A DNA stretch of 64,000 nt. Origin: Jiella pelagia (GTDB taxonomy: Bacteria; Pseudomonadota; Alphaproteobacteria; Rhizobiales; Rhizobiaceae). The notes below the pieces were generated by a model. It had not been told where the DNA came from, did no database searches, and was given only the letters and a program-made list of their open reading frames with translations. Positions 1 to 9,420 of the stretch are shown one piece after another. The first letter of the stretch is position 1. Each line of letters opens with the position of its first letter. The stretch lies in the NCBI RefSeq assembly GCF_026898155.1, contig NZ_CP114028.1, forward strand, positions 153,163-217,162, given 5' to 3'. The position numbers and the translations under genes were made by a program.

Positions 1-708
1 CGTCATCTGACGGGCTGGACCGGCATTCTCCAAGCCGACGCCTACTCGGGCTATGGCCGCCTCTATGCCACTGAGCGAAGTCCGAAGCCGCTGACCCAGG
101 CGCTGTGCTGGAGCCACGCGCGCCGCAAGTTCTTCGAGCTTGCCGACATCGCCAAAAGCGCCCGGCGAGGAAAGAACGCCGCGCCGATCTCGCCCATGGC
201 CCTGGAGGCAGTGAAGCGGATCGATGCCCTGTTCGATATCGAGCGCGACATCAACGGCCTGTCTGCCGATGATCGCCTGGCCGTCCGCCAGGAGAAAAGC
301 CTGCCGCTCCTCGCCGACCTCGAAACGTGGATGCGCACCGAACGGGCGCGCCTGTCGCGCCATGCCCCGGTCGCCAAGGCCATGGACTACATGCTGACCA
401 CGTGGGACAGCTTCGCCTGCTTCACGACAGATGGCAGAGTTTGCCTCACAAACAATGCGGCGGAGCGAGCGCTCAGGGGCCTGGCCCTCGGCCGCCGCTC
501 ATGGACCTTCGCCGGCTCCGATCGCGGCGCGGACCGCTGCGCCTTCATGCTGACGCTGATCATGACGGCCAAGCTGAACGATATCGACCCGCAGGCCTGG
601 CTCGCCGAGGTCCTCGCCCGCATCGCTGAAACTCCGCAGAACCGGCTTGGACAACTGCTGCCCTGGAACTGGTCCGCCGAAAGCATGCCACGACAGGCGG
701 CGGCCTGA
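1..708 (+). CDS. IS66 family transposase, C-terminal part (5' end outside window)
   Basis: The reading frame is open from base 1, so the start lies outside the window; 235 codons are visible. The visible part carries the IS66 DDE C-terminal signature: a block reading ADAYSGYGRLY near the start, the CWSHARRKFFELA block, and then LTNNAAERALRGLALGRRSW with the conserved glutamate, followed by the usual C-terminal tail. This is the catalytic half of an IS66 TnpC transposase. No other IS66 gene (TnpA, TnpB) is visible. Whether the element is intact depends on sequence left of the window. Confidence 0.93.
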   Translation, partial: RHLTGWTGILQADAYSGYGRLYATERSPKPLTQALCWSHARRKFFELADIAKSARRGKNAAPISPMALEAVKRIDALFDIERDINGLSADDRLAVRQEKSLPLLADLETWMRTERARLSRHAPVAKAMDYMLTTWDSFACFTTDGRVCLTNNAAERALRGLALGRRSWTFAGSDRGADRCAFMLTLIMTAKLNDIDPQAWLAEVLARIAETPQNRLGQLLPWNWSAESMPRQAAA

Positions 709-711
709 GCC

Positions 712-936
712 ATGGCCGCAATCTCCCATGTTCATACGATCCAACGGGCCGCCGAAATCCTCGGCCGCAACGAAGAGCTCTTATGGGAGATTTTCGACCA
801 GCTCGAACCCGAAGACGGCGTCATATGGATCATCGACACCGATGATCGCCAAACGTTCGCCTTCACCGACTCCGGTATCGACGCGCTTCGTGACATCATC
901 GCCGATCAGATCGAAGGCGCAGCAAAGACCACGTGA
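712..936 (+). CDS. small protein trailing the IS66 transposase
   Basis: A 74-residue acidic protein starts 3 bases after the IS66 transposase stop codon, in the same direction. It reads like a small soluble protein (HTIQRAAEILGRNEELLWEI near the N terminus suggests a helix). Small passenger reading frames often follow tnpC in rhizobial IS66 elements, and this is the simplest reading of the context. I do not recognise a catalytic motif. Its function is unknown. Confidence 0.5.
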   Translation: MAAISHVHTIQRAAEILGRNEELLWEIFDQLEPEDGVIWIIDTDDRQTFAFTDSGIDALRDIIADQIEGAAKTT

Positions 937-971
937 AATCGAGCCTGCGGCCTACAGCGTATGCGTACGCA

Positions 972-1548
972 GCGTCTTCCATGCGTGCCTGGAGGTAGAC
1001 GCCATCAGCTTAGACGTAGACGTAATGGCGGGCCGAGAGATCGCGGCGCTGCCAGCGGTCGTAATCGGCCAGCCAATCGTCTTTCAGCCGGGTGATCACT
1101 GAAGGCGACAGGTTCGGCGCGTCCTTGCCGAGCAGCACCGACAAGGCTTCCTGGAAATCGCCGGTCGAAAGGCCGCGCAGGTAGAGAACCGGAAGCAGGG
1201 CGTCGAGACTTGTCGTGCGACGCGCCCACTTTGGGAGAATTGCCGAGGTGAAGGTCACGTGTTCGTCGCCATCACCATCGTTGGCACCGCGATCGCGAAC
1301 CTTCGCTCGCTTCACAGGAACCGGGCCGATGCCGGTCTGGATCGCTCCCTCCGGGCCGTGGCCATGGCGAACGAAACGAGCGCGACCGTCGGAAAGTCGC
1401 TTCTCCTGCATCGCGGCGAGGAAAGAGGCGGCTTCCGCCTCGATCGCCTCGGCAAGAAGACGCCGAGCGCCATCGCGGAGAACCGTGGTCGGGGATCATC
1501 GATTGTGTCGGGATGTCGAAATGCGGAAACGGTGCTATCCGTCGTCAT
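972..1548 (-). pseudogene. IS256 family transposase, frameshifted N-terminal fragment
   Basis: On the minus strand the N terminus (MTTDSTVSAFRHPD) matches the start of the intact transposase at 23250. The frame then shifts near 1490 and continues through SDGRARFVRHGHGPEGAIQ to SARHYVYV. A TAA at 1010-1012 stands where the intact copy has the tryptophan of YIWADGVYLQARMED; similarity resumes after the stop (ADGVYLQARMED) and ends near 972. All catalytic residues downstream are missing. It is a dead copy, distinct in sequence from the intact element. Confidence 0.8.
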
Positions 1549-1645
1549 GAGCGTATCGCTCCTTCAGGAGGTTCTGGCAGGTCTGATCACCCGCCTCGAT
1601 ACGCCGCCTCTCTCAGACCGTCATCACCAGCTTCCGCAATAGCTC
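972..1645 (-). mobile_element. IS256 family element, 3'-truncated remnant
   Basis: The right boundary (1621-1645) is a terminal inverted repeat resembling those of the intact IS256 element at 23153-24562: both begin GAGCTAT and share GGTGATGACGG just inside. The transposase-like frame runs leftwards on the minus strand and similarity stops near 972, where IS66-associated sequence begins, so the other end of the element is lost. The IS110 remnant abuts the preserved end directly, suggesting that this element once inserted into the IS110 gene. Confidence 0.7.
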
Positions 1646-2253
1646 TCTGCCTGGAGTACGGCATTGTCTTGAGACAAGGAGCAGGCCTCTTCAAGCTCGA
1701 CTTGCCGCAGATCCTCGACGATGCGTCGAACGACCTCTCGCCGGCGATGCGCAGACTTCTCACGGACTTGTTCGCCGATCTGCGCCGGCTGGAGCAGCGT
1801 ATCGACGAACTGACGAAAGAGATCGCTGCGATTGCGGACCGAGAAGATGTTGCCCGTCGGCTTATGACGATCCCCGGGATCGGGGCATTGGGCGCCACAG
1901 CCCTCCTTGCGGCCGTCGGCAATGGACGCCAGTTCCGGAAGGCTCGGGATCTGGCCGCATGGCGGGGCCTTGTTCCGCGGGAGCATTCGACCGGAGGTAA
2001 GCAGAAGCTCCTCGGTATAAGCAAGCGTGGGAACCGCTACGTCCGCAAGCTCCTTGTGCATGGCGCGCGGTCCTGCTTCCGGCACCTGGATCGAACCCGG
2101 GACCGTCTTGGAAACTGGCTTGATGGGCTGCAGAGCCAAATGCACCCGAACAAGGCGGTTGTCGCACTCGCCGCAAAGATGGCGCGCATTGTCTGGGTTG
2201 TCCTGACCAAGCCGGGAGCGCTCTACGAACGCAGGGATTCTGCATTCGCTTGA
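1646..2253 (+). pseudogene. IS110 family transposase, C-terminal fragment
   Basis: The C-terminal ~200 residues of an IS110/IS1111-type transposase are present. They include the Transposase_20 helix-hairpin-helix region (MTIPGIGALGATALLAAVG), the block AWRGLVPREHSTGGKQKLLG with the catalytic-domain serine region GISKRGNRYVRKLLVHGA, and a normal C terminus. The N-terminal RuvC-like DEDD domain is missing because the IS256 remnant abuts at 1645. The open frame extends left to 1513 only by reading through unrelated IS256 end sequence, so that extension is not part of the gene. Confidence 0.8.
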
Positions 2254-2448
2254 AGTTTCCGGCTCGATTGCAAGGCTCGGGAATAGCGATGACGAAACAG
2301 TGGATCAGCATGCCGTAAGCCCTGTGCAAAAAAGCGGGCCTCGTGCCCGAACCATTTATTGGGAACGGCGTGCGCGGATCTCATCATGGCCTGGCTGCAA
2401 CAGCAGTCCACTCGCGAGAGGCCGGATACATTTATGCAAGTGGAATCG
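2254..2448. other. spacer between IS110 and IS3 remnants, no gene seen
   Basis: About 195 bases lie between the IS110 stop codon and the end of the IS3 orfA fragment. Several overlapping short open frames exist, but none has a recognisable protein pattern or convincing ribosome binding site. Probably remains of IS ends. Confidence 0.5.
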
Positions 2449-2754
2449 TCATCCGCGATGTCGCGATCTCTTGCACGGACGGAGCGGACCATACATCTTT
2501 CCCAAAAGATCCTTCAAGGCGACGTTGTCGAGCATTGCATCGGCCAGCATCCGCCTCAGCTTGGCGTTCTCATCCTCGAGCGAGCGAAGCCAGCGAGCCT
2601 CGCTGACGTCCATCCAGCCGAACTTCGCCTTCCATTTGTAGATGCTGGCGTCGCTGACGCCGTGCTTGCGGCAAAGCTGGGCGACCGGAACTTCAGCCTC
2701 CTGCTCCTTCAGGATGCCGATGATTTGTTCTTCGGAGAAACGACTGCGCTTCAT
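2449..2754 (-). pseudogene. IS3 family transposase OrfA (helix-turn-helix subunit), orfB missing
   Basis: This is the OrfA protein of an IS3 (IS407-like) element. From the ATG at 2754 it reads MKRSRFSEEQIIGILKEQEA, then the helix-turn-helix VAQLCRKHGVSDASIYKWKAKFGWMDVSEARWLRSLE and the leucine-zipper-like region ENAKLRRMLADAMLDNVALKDLLGK. After this the family pattern stops and an unrelated tail follows (MYGPLRP...). OrfB, which holds the DDE catalytic domain, is absent. An upstream in-frame start at 2790 is possible, but MKRSRF is the usual OrfA start. Confidence 0.8.
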
Positions 2755-2981
2755 GTCCTGATCCTCTCGGTGGGCTAGAACGAACTTCAAACTGGATTAA
2801 GCCGAGGGGGCCATGTCAGAAGCGCAACGGATTCAGGCGGTTGAACAGTAAACTGGGAATCCAGGTTCCCCAGCCAATCTTTCTTCAAACCTCTGATTTT
2901 GCAGCGCTTCGATCAGGCGATCGTCCGTCGGACTCCCAACGGGTCCACCGGGCTGATCCACCCCGGTCAAGAGTGTTTGCC

Positions 2982-3215
2982 ATGGCATCCGCGGCGAACC
3001 TTCGCCTGAAGGGCTCACGGTTCTATTTTCGCCGGACGATTCCGTACAATCTCGTTGAGCGATTCGGTCGTTCCGAAATCGTGCGCTTGCTGCATATCAG
3101 CGAGCATCGGAAGGCGATAGTACGAGCGCGTGCGGTCTGGCTCTGGATACAGGGAGTTTTCGAGGTCGTGCTGCAGCAGCCAACACTAACACGAGAACCC
3201 CGGACCACCCGGTAG
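2982..3215 (+). pseudogene. tyrosine integrase N-terminal remnant (DUF6538-like)
   Basis: From the ATG at 2982 the frame reads MASAANLRLKGSRFYFRRTI and continues RRTIPYNLVERFGRSEIVRLL. This resembles the N-terminal arm-binding region of phage-type tyrosine recombinases in alphaproteobacteria (DUF6538). Only about 77 codons remain; the core-binding and catalytic domains are gone and the C-terminal tail is unrelated. It marks the edge of a lost integrative element next to the IS pile-up. The frame is open upstream to 2841, but the extension has no family resemblance. Confidence 0.5.
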
Positions 3216-3277
3216 GGGCAAGCCAGTCAGTGGGGAATAATACGAAGCCCTTGCCATGAAACCGCTACTTCGATCTT

Positions 3278-3925
3278 GTGACTAAGTCCGGAACCACGCC
3301 GCCGAAACGCGACGCCACCCCGAGGATCTCTCTCGTCGGCAACGCGCCGACTCGTATAGATCGCTCGGATGAAATCGACGCTGCGGAGATCGTCATCCGC
3401 ATCAACAACACCTTCGGCCATGGCTCCGTGACGGGCAGCCGAACCACACATCTCTTCGTGATCAATTGTGGGGGTCAGATGCGTGAATGGCTGGCCGATC
3501 CGGCCTTTGTCCAAAGAGCGGCAGTCCGTCAGGCCGACGAGATATTGCTGCCCATCCACCCGGCCAAGGACGGCCTGATCGTGCCGCCCCTGACGGATGA
3601 CGAGCGGTCTTCTCCCGATGGCAGGAACTACACGCAAGAGGCCTGTGCCATGCTGGCTGCCCTGGGCAAGCGTGCAGCGGCCGTCGATGTCAGGCACTTC
3701 CTCACGGCATCGGCGATCATCGGCTACGAGCGGCCGGAACGGGCGATGAGTGCACCCTCGACAGGTCTGATCGCGCTTGTGTGGGCGCTTGAGACTTTCG
3801 ACGACACGATTGCCGTTCATGGATTTGGCTTCGAGGGATGGGCCGGTCATCGCTGGGACCGGGAAAGAGCCTTCTTCGAAGCCATGCACGATGCGGGCCG
3901 CATTCGTCTCAGCCCTGTAATTTGA
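3278..3925 (+). CDS. GT29-family (sialyltransferase-like) glycosyltransferase
   Basis: This 215-residue protein has the GT29 pattern: an N-terminal L-motif-like block (ISLVGNAPTRIDRSDEIDAA, then VIRINNTFG) and a C-terminal S-motif-like block (APSTGLIALVWALETFDDTI and VHGFGFEG). Rhizobial homologues are often named urease operon accessory protein, but there is no urease gene here, so that name is not informative. No signal peptide or membrane segment is seen. The start codon is a GTG at 3278; an alternative start is possible. It stands between the integrase remnant and the glycosyltransferase cluster and probably modifies a surface glycan. The acceptor is unknown. Confidence 0.65.
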   Translation: MTKSGTTPPKRDATPRISLVGNAPTRIDRSDEIDAAEIVIRINNTFGHGSVTGSRTTHLFVINCGGQMREWLADPAFVQRAAVRQADEILLPIHPAKDGLIVPPLTDDERSSPDGRNYTQEACAMLAALGKRAAAVDVRHFLTASAIIGYERPERAMSAPSTGLIALVWALETFDDTIAVHGFGFEGWAGHRWDRERAFFEAMHDAGRIRLSPVI

Positions 3926-4155
3926 GCGTCTCCGAGGCGATCCGGCCGATCAGGAGAATGATCTCCCCCGCCAATGGTCGGAACTTATAATCGCTTAATT
4001 CGCGTCGGGGGCAAACGCGCTATCTCTCATACCAACGAATGCTGCAGCACCGGACCGAAAGCGGACGCCGCTCTTCGGATGATTCCACGAAAAGCAAGAG
4101 ATCACCGTGTGCAAACCGGGCGGGATGCCGGCAATCGAGATGGAGGGGTTGGGAT
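3926..4155. other. intergenic region before the glycosyltransferase cluster
   Basis: About 230 bases separate the GT29-like gene from the small leader frame at 4156. It must contain the promoter for the gene at 4221, but I cannot identify a confident -35/-10 pair. No RNA gene is recognised. Confidence 0.4.
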
Positions 4156-4224
4156 ATGGCTGATCTTCGAAACCCAGGCAATGCCGGCCAGATGCCAGTG
4201 GTGCGCGGCGCGGTGGGGCTATGA
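4156..4224 (+). CDS. possible 22-residue leader peptide coupled to the glycosyltransferase
   Basis: A short frame (MADLRNPGNAGQMPVVRGAV...) starts at an ATG preceded 9 bases upstream by a strong GGAGGGG ribosome binding site at 4142-4148. Its TGA stop overlaps the ATG of the following gene in an ATGA junction, so the ribosome could pass straight to the glycosyltransferase. The following gene itself has only a weak ribosome binding site, which makes coupling plausible. There is no database-recognisable family; translation is an inference from the spacing alone. Confidence 0.35.
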   Translation: MADLRNPGNAGQMPVVRGAVGL

Positions 4225-5355
4225 AGAAGCCCATCGCCTTTTTCGTCCACCATCAGGGACGCGGCCATGCCAACCGCACCATGGCGATGGTGGAGGCCTT
4301 CTCGCGGGACAGGCCGGTGTCGGTGCTGACGGCCGGGCCGCATCTCTTCGACGGCTTTTCCCGGGATATCGAACTGTTCGCTTTGCCCAACATGATCGGT
4401 GCGGGCGTTCCCACCAGGCGGCTTTATGCCGAGCCGACGCCCTCGATCCTTCACTGCGTGCCCATGGGGCTGAAGGAAATGCGCAGGACCATGCGCATGA
4501 TCCTCGACCATCTCGATGAGCGAGACGTCGGGCTTTTCGTCGTCGATGTGTCCTCAGAGATTGCCCTCCTTTCGCGGATCGCGTCGGTCCCGGCGGTGCA
4601 GATCCGCATGCATGGCGACCGCTCCGATGCCGGCCATGTCGGCAGCTACGAATCCAGCGTCGGCATGCTGGCGCCTTTCGACGAAAGCCTCGAACAGGAC
4701 GATTACCCGACGCATCTCAGAGCCAAGACCTTCTACAGCGGTGGACTGTGTACGACGCGCGATCCCGTGCCGACGCGCGAGAAAGCCCGCAAACTTCTTG
4801 GTCTTGGCGATCGCCAGGAGATCGTCATCGTTCTGACCGGCGGCGGCGGCGCGGGCACGCCCTATGCGCCGCTGACGGTCGGGGCTCGGGCCTTGCCCGA
4901 CGCGGAATGGCTGGTGCTCGGGCCGACCTTGAAGGAAGGCCACGAGACGAACTTTTCCAATCTGAAAGAGCCTCGGCTGGGTGTCGAACGTGACCGACTA
5001 TCTGGCGGCGGCCGATATTGTCATCGCTTCGGCGGGCGACAATACGATCACGGAAATTGCAAGGGTCGGGCGACCGCTCGTCGTGACGCCCGAATGGCGC
5101 TATTTCGGCGAACAGGCGCGTAAGGCCGAAGCGCTCGCCCGCCTCGGAGCGGCTGTCCACGCAAAGCAATGGCCAGGCGATATAGCCGGCTGGCAGCAGA
5201 TGATGGCCGAAGCGCGAAAGCTCGATCCGGACCGCCTGACGCCGCTCTACGATCCCGAAGCCGCGAACAAGGCCGCCGGCTGGCTGGAAGGCCTGACCGA
5301 CGAACTCTGGGCCGGGGCGGAGGAGCCGGTGATAATGCCGATTGCGGCGCAATAG
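4221..5355 (+). pseudogene. MurG-like glycosyltransferase (GT28 type), single frameshift
   Basis: A GT-B glycosyltransferase of about 377 residues. The N terminus has the GT28-like glycine/histidine loop (MKKPIAFFVHHQGRGHANRT). The C-terminal donor-binding half has VLTGGGGAGTPY and then TDYLAAADIVIASAGDNTIT with GRPLVVTPEWRYFGEQ, typical of nucleotide-sugar binding. The two halves lie in different frames; one surplus base within 4971-4977 explains this, and removing a C restores an uninterrupted GWVSNVTDYL. The gene may be intact in the organism. It opens the glycan cluster and is convergent with the GT2 gene at 5369. The sugar donor and acceptor are unknown. Confidence 0.7.
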
Positions 5356-5368
5356 ACGGGGCCGAGCG

Positions 5369-6232
5369 TCAGCTGAACCGGACGGCCTCGGATTGGCGTG
5401 CTGCCGCGATTTCCCCTGCCGTCGGCGAGCGTAATAGGGTCAGTGTTTCGCCATTCGGCGACCAGGCGATCAGCCCGCATTCGGCGAACTGGCCGAGCCA
5501 GTAATCCATGCACCAGCGGCCATGCTTGGCATGAAACCGCCTAGCATTGGCCAGGATGGCGCCGAAATGCTGAAGCGGCGGCACATGGACGAGATGATGC
5601 TGGTGATAGGCTCTGGCGCCCGCGGTCCAATAGAGCGGTACGCCTGCGGGGTCGAGCCGCGCGGCAAGATCGGTCTCTTCGCCCCCGTAACCAACAAAGC
5701 TTTCGTCCATGCCGCCCAGCCGGTCCCATAGCGTCTTTTTCAATGCAAAGGACAGGCCCCAGAATTCGCCGGTGTTGGCCTCGCGCCGCACACCGCTGCT
5801 TGGCATGGGTGGTTTTGAAGGATGGGGAATGCCGAGAGCGTCGAGCGCGTTGAAATCCAACGGGTCGGTGACTGCGTCGCCCGGCAGGTAGAGCACCTCG
5901 CCGAGGAATAGCCCCTCGCGGTCCTGGCATGAGGCCTCGAACCGTTCGACGAGGGAAGGCGAGGCGATGCAGTCCACGTCGAGGAAGACTAGCGTTTCGC
6001 CCTTCGCCTTTTCGGCCGCCATGTTGCGGGCTTTTGCGAGGGGCAGGGCGTCGCCCGGGACGAGAAGCTGGCGGATCGGCACGCCGGTCTCGGGCAGATC
6101 CTGCTCTTCAGCCCCTTGCATGCAAGCGATGACCAGCTCTTCCGGCTTGCGACTCTGAGCCGCGAGGCCCTTGAGGAGGTTGAGAAGCTGCGGACGCCGG
6201 TTGCGGATCAGCGTGAGGACGCTGACCGTCAC
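5369..6232 (-). CDS. GT2 family glycosyltransferase
   Basis: A 287-residue GT-A enzyme. Visible motifs are the N-terminal nucleotide-binding strand (MTVSVLTLIRNRRPQLLNLL), the metal-binding DVD (ETLVFLDVDCIASP, around residue 98), and the acceptor block WDRLGGMDESFVGYGGEETD near residue 172, which is the usual galactosyltransferase-like C-terminal signature. No membrane segment, so it is cytosolic. Its ATG overlaps the stop of the upstream sucrose-phosphate-synthase-like gene (ATGA), showing a two-gene minus-strand operon. The substrate is not predictable from sequence. Confidence 0.88.
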   Translation of the reverse strand: MTVSVLTLIRNRRPQLLNLLKGLAAQSRKPEELVIACMQGAEEQDLPETGVPIRQLLVPGDALPLAKARNMAAEKAKGETLVFLDVDCIASPSLVERFEASCQDREGLFLGEVLYLPGDAVTDPLDFNALDALGIPHPSKPPMPSSGVRREANTGEFWGLSFALKKTLWDRLGGMDESFVGYGGEETDLAARLDPAGVPLYWTAGARAYHQHHLVHVPPLQHFGAILANARRFHAKHGRWCMDYWLGQFAECGLIAWSPNGETLTLLRSPTAGEIAAARQSEAVRFS

Positions 6233-8309
6233 TGGAGCGTCGGCCGGCTCGCCCGCTGGCGAAAGTGGGCGACGCCTTCGATGACGCCGAGGGCGTGGCT
6301 GCGCCGCGCGACATAGGAATGGGCGAGATCCGAGCGGCTGGCCAGTGCATCGGAATAGTTCGCGACGATGATCGACTGGGGGAAGGTACGCAGCATTTCG
6401 ATGTCGTTGCCGCTGTCGCCCGCCACGAAAACGGCATCTTCGGAGAGCGCGCGCAGCTTGCGAATATAGGTGATTGCCGCACCCTTCGAAGCGCGAACCG
6501 GCAGGATGTCGAGATAGCGTCCGTGACTGTGGATCACCGAGGCGGCAAGACCACGCGCTCTGAGATTCGATCTGATACGGGCTGCGACTGTTGTGTCGCC
6601 CTCCGCAAAATAGCTCAGCTTGTACTTGCGCTGTTCAAGTGGCGCCTGAGGGACGATCGCTGCGATATCTTCCATCGCATCGGCGATCGCCTGGCGGTTC
6701 CATCCGCGCGCGATCAGGCGGCTCCAGTCGTCATCCCGCCGATAGGTCACGCCGTTGTCCTGAAGGAAATAGATTTCCGTACCGACCGAGGAGATGATGA
6801 CTTTCGGGTTGGGGGCGTTCTGCTGCTCGAGGATCGACAGGGCGCTGTGGAGCGACCGGCCGGTGGCAACCGCGAAGTCGAGTGCGGCTTCACGCTTGTG
6901 CCAGCGTGTGAAGGCCCTGATGCAGATGTCCGATCCTGTCAGCGTGTTGTCGATATCGCAGACGAGAAGCTGCGGCATGGTGAGGCCTGTGCTGCGCAAG
7001 GCGGGCGCCGCCAGCCGGGTGGCGAGCTTGGCGAAACGTGTCGCATGGCTGGTCCAGTCATAGCTCTCCACCGCGGTCGATCCATTGGCCGCGTAGCGAG
7101 CGTGGAGCCCCGGTCCTGAAGGATCTCGCGGCATGCGGCTGCGATCAGCTCCGGGCGCTGGGGATTGACGAGGCGTCCGTTGTCGCAGCGCTCGATGATG
7201 TCGTTCGGGCCGCCGCTGTCCGTCGCGACGATCGGCAGGCCACTGGCGGCGGCTTCGAGAAGCGTTAGGCCGAAGGGTTCGTTGAGGGCCGGATTGACGA
7301 AGAGACCGCCGGTTTCGCGAGCCAGCGCGTAGATCGCCGGAATGTCGGCAGGCTTGTGGTCCTTCGGAATGGCGACAGAGCCGTAAAGATCGTGGCGGTC
7401 GATCGCCTCGATGATCGCGCGCATTTCGCTTTGGCCCTCGGGATCGAGATCGGCGATGAGGCCTCTTGTCCCCGCGACGATCACCAGGTTGGCGTTTGCC
7501 TTAAGCCACGGATCACGGCCAAAGGCTTCGACCAGCATGGGAAGGTTCTTCTTGGCGACGGGCCGGGCGATCGCGAGGACGATGGGTTTGCCGGGATCGC
7601 GGAGGAAGGGCGCGACCATATCGCGGACGGCGTCGGTGGAGCGCGCGCCGCGATAGGCGGCGAGATCGCTGCCGGGCTCGATGATGCGGATCTTTCCGGG
7701 GTCGTAATTCTTGTAGGCGGCATACTGCACCTCGGCTTCGTCGCGGGACGATGCGACGACGAGATCGGCCTCGGCAAAAGCCCGCTCCTCGATGGCGATC
7801 CGGCGATCGAGATCGGCGGCACCTGCCGCATTCACGCCGCCTGAAAGCATCGCGGCGCGCTTGACCCGACCGAGCGAATGGGCGGTGAAGACGAAAGGGA
7901 TGCCCATGCGCCGGCGGATCCCCGCAGCAAGCGTCGCAGCATCCGCGTAGTGCGCGTGAAGATAGGTGGGCGGTGTCTCCTGGCCGGCCAGCCAGGTGGC
8001 CAGCCCCTCGCCGAGGCAGGCAGTCTGCCTCCAGAGCTCTTCTTTCGCGAGATAGCCGGGATGATCGTCGGCGAGCCTCAGAATCTCCAGCTTGTCGTCG
8101 ATCCGTTCAAACCCCGGCCGGTATTGCGGGCCGTGGACGCTTTCAAAGCCGCGGGTGACGATCACGATGCGCCGGACATCCGGCCGCCTGGCCTGGGCAG
8201 CGACGAGTTCGAGGAGATACTTGATATGGCCGCCGGTATCCGGCGTGAGCCCATACGCGACGTCGGTCGCCTGGAGGCATCCCTGCAGGGCGACGTGTAC
8301 AATGAACAA
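6229..8309 (-). pseudogene. sucrose-phosphate-synthase-like GT4 + HAD phosphatase fusion, single frameshift
   Basis: The N-terminal ~395 residues are a GT4 synthase resembling bacterial sucrose-phosphate synthase: GLTPDTGGHIKYLLELVAA, then TAHSLGRVKR, the donor-binding region GLFVNPALNEPFGLTLLEA and SGLPIVATDSGGPNDI. The C-terminal ~285 residues are a HAD phosphatase of the sucrose-phosphatase type: LLVCDIDNTLTG with the nucleophile Asp and VFVAGDSGNDIEML. The two domains are in different frames; one base missing near 7112, in a CCCCGG run, explains it. Together they would make and dephosphorylate sucrose-6-phosphate or a related glycoside phosphate. The start is a TTG at 8309 with AAGGA about 9 bases upstream. 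Divergent from the GT4 gene at 8374. Confidence 0.7.
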
Positions 8310-8373
8310 ACCGCGTTTTCCTTAATCGGATTGGCATCATGACGAACTGCCGTTTCAATCCATATGGACGCGG

Positions 8374-9420
8374 ATGAACACCCTTCGAGTCGCTCAGGTC
8401 GCACCTAATATCTTTCCTACTCCACCGGGTCTTTCCGGCGGAACGGAACGAATTGTTCATGATCTGTCCAAAGCGCTGGAATCGCTGGGTGTCTCCATCA
8501 CGCTCTTCGCTCCGGCGGACTCCGCCAGTGATGTTTCACGCATTGGTGAGCTGGAGAGCCTGAAGGGGTTGGAAGAGCGATACGGGCGCGTTCCGCCGTC
8601 GATCCCGCAGGTTCTCGAAGCGGTACAGATGGAGGCGCTACGGCAGCGGCTGGATCAGTTCGACATCGTTCACTGTCACGGCGAGTTTTTCCACGCAGCC
8701 CTCCTCGGCGAGCGGCGCCGGCATTCGCTGACGACGATCCACTGGCGCGTCGACGAACTCGACCGCAAACTCTTTTTCGCGGCTTTTCCCGACCTCCCGG
8801 TCGCCGGCATTTCCCAGAGCCAGCTGGATCAAATCCCGGCATCCAACCGCGCCGGCGTCGTCCATCACGGGCTCCACGAGACGCGCTACCGGCTCGGGCG
8901 AGGCGAGGGCGGCCACGCCGCCTTCATCGGCAGGATGACCGATCAGAAACAGCCCGATGCGGCGATCCGCATCGCGCGTGCGGCCGATGTTCCGATCCGC
9001 CTTGCGGGCGCGGTGGATGTCGGCAATCCGACCTATTTCGACGAACGCGTGCGCCCGCTCCTCGGCGACAGGGCAGAGTTCATCGGCCCTGTCGACGATG
9101 CGGGCAAGCAGACGCTTCTCGGCGGGGCCCGCGCACTGCTTTTTCCCATCGACTGGCCGGAACCCTTCGGCTTGGTGATGATCGAGGCGATGGCCTGCGG
9201 AACCCCGGTGATCGCCTTCAATCGCGGCTCCGTGCCGGAGATCGTCGAAGAGGGGGTGACCGGTTTCGTCGTCGAGACCGAGGATCAGGCGGCGGCTGCG
9301 CTGGCGAAGGTCGGCGATCTCGACCGGGGGGCGATCAGGCAGCGCTTCGAGGCGCGGTTCACGGCGAGGCGCATGGCGGAAGATTATCTGGCGCTCTATC
9401 GCCGGCTGCTGGCGGCATGA
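8374..9420 (+). CDS. GT4 family glycosyltransferase
   Basis: A 348-residue GT-B enzyme. The N terminus has the acceptor-side loop (APNIFPTPPGLSGGTERIVHDLSKAL), the middle has FDIVHCHGEF, and the C-terminal half has GGHAAFIGRMTDQKQPD and the GT4 EX7E region PEPFGLVMIEAMACGTPVIAF. No membrane segment. It is divergently transcribed from the sucrose-phosphate-synthase-like gene with only 64 bases between, and its TGA overlaps the next gene's start (ATGA), so both GT4 genes are translated together. Retaining glycosyltransferase; substrate unknown. Confidence 0.88.
   Translation: MNTLRVAQVAPNIFPTPPGLSGGTERIVHDLSKALESLGVSITLFAPADSASDVSRIGELESLKGLEERYGRVPPSIPQVLEAVQMEALRQRLDQFDIVHCHGEFFHAALLGERRRHSLTTIHWRVDELDRKLFFAAFPDLPVAGISQSQLDQIPASNRAGVVHHGLHETRYRLGRGEGGHAAFIGRMTDQKQPDAAIRIARAADVPIRLAGAVDVGNPTYFDERVRPLLGDRAEFIGPVDDAGKQTLLGGARALLFPIDWPEPFGLVMIEAMACGTPVIAFNRGSVPEIVEEGVTGFVVETEDQAAAALAKVGDLDRGAIRQRFEARFTARRMAEDYLALYRRLLAA

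Noticed and set aside
2300..2778. Overlapping plus-strand frames across the IS3 orfA remnant
   Set aside because: They are opposite to the recognised OrfA protein and show no family pattern.
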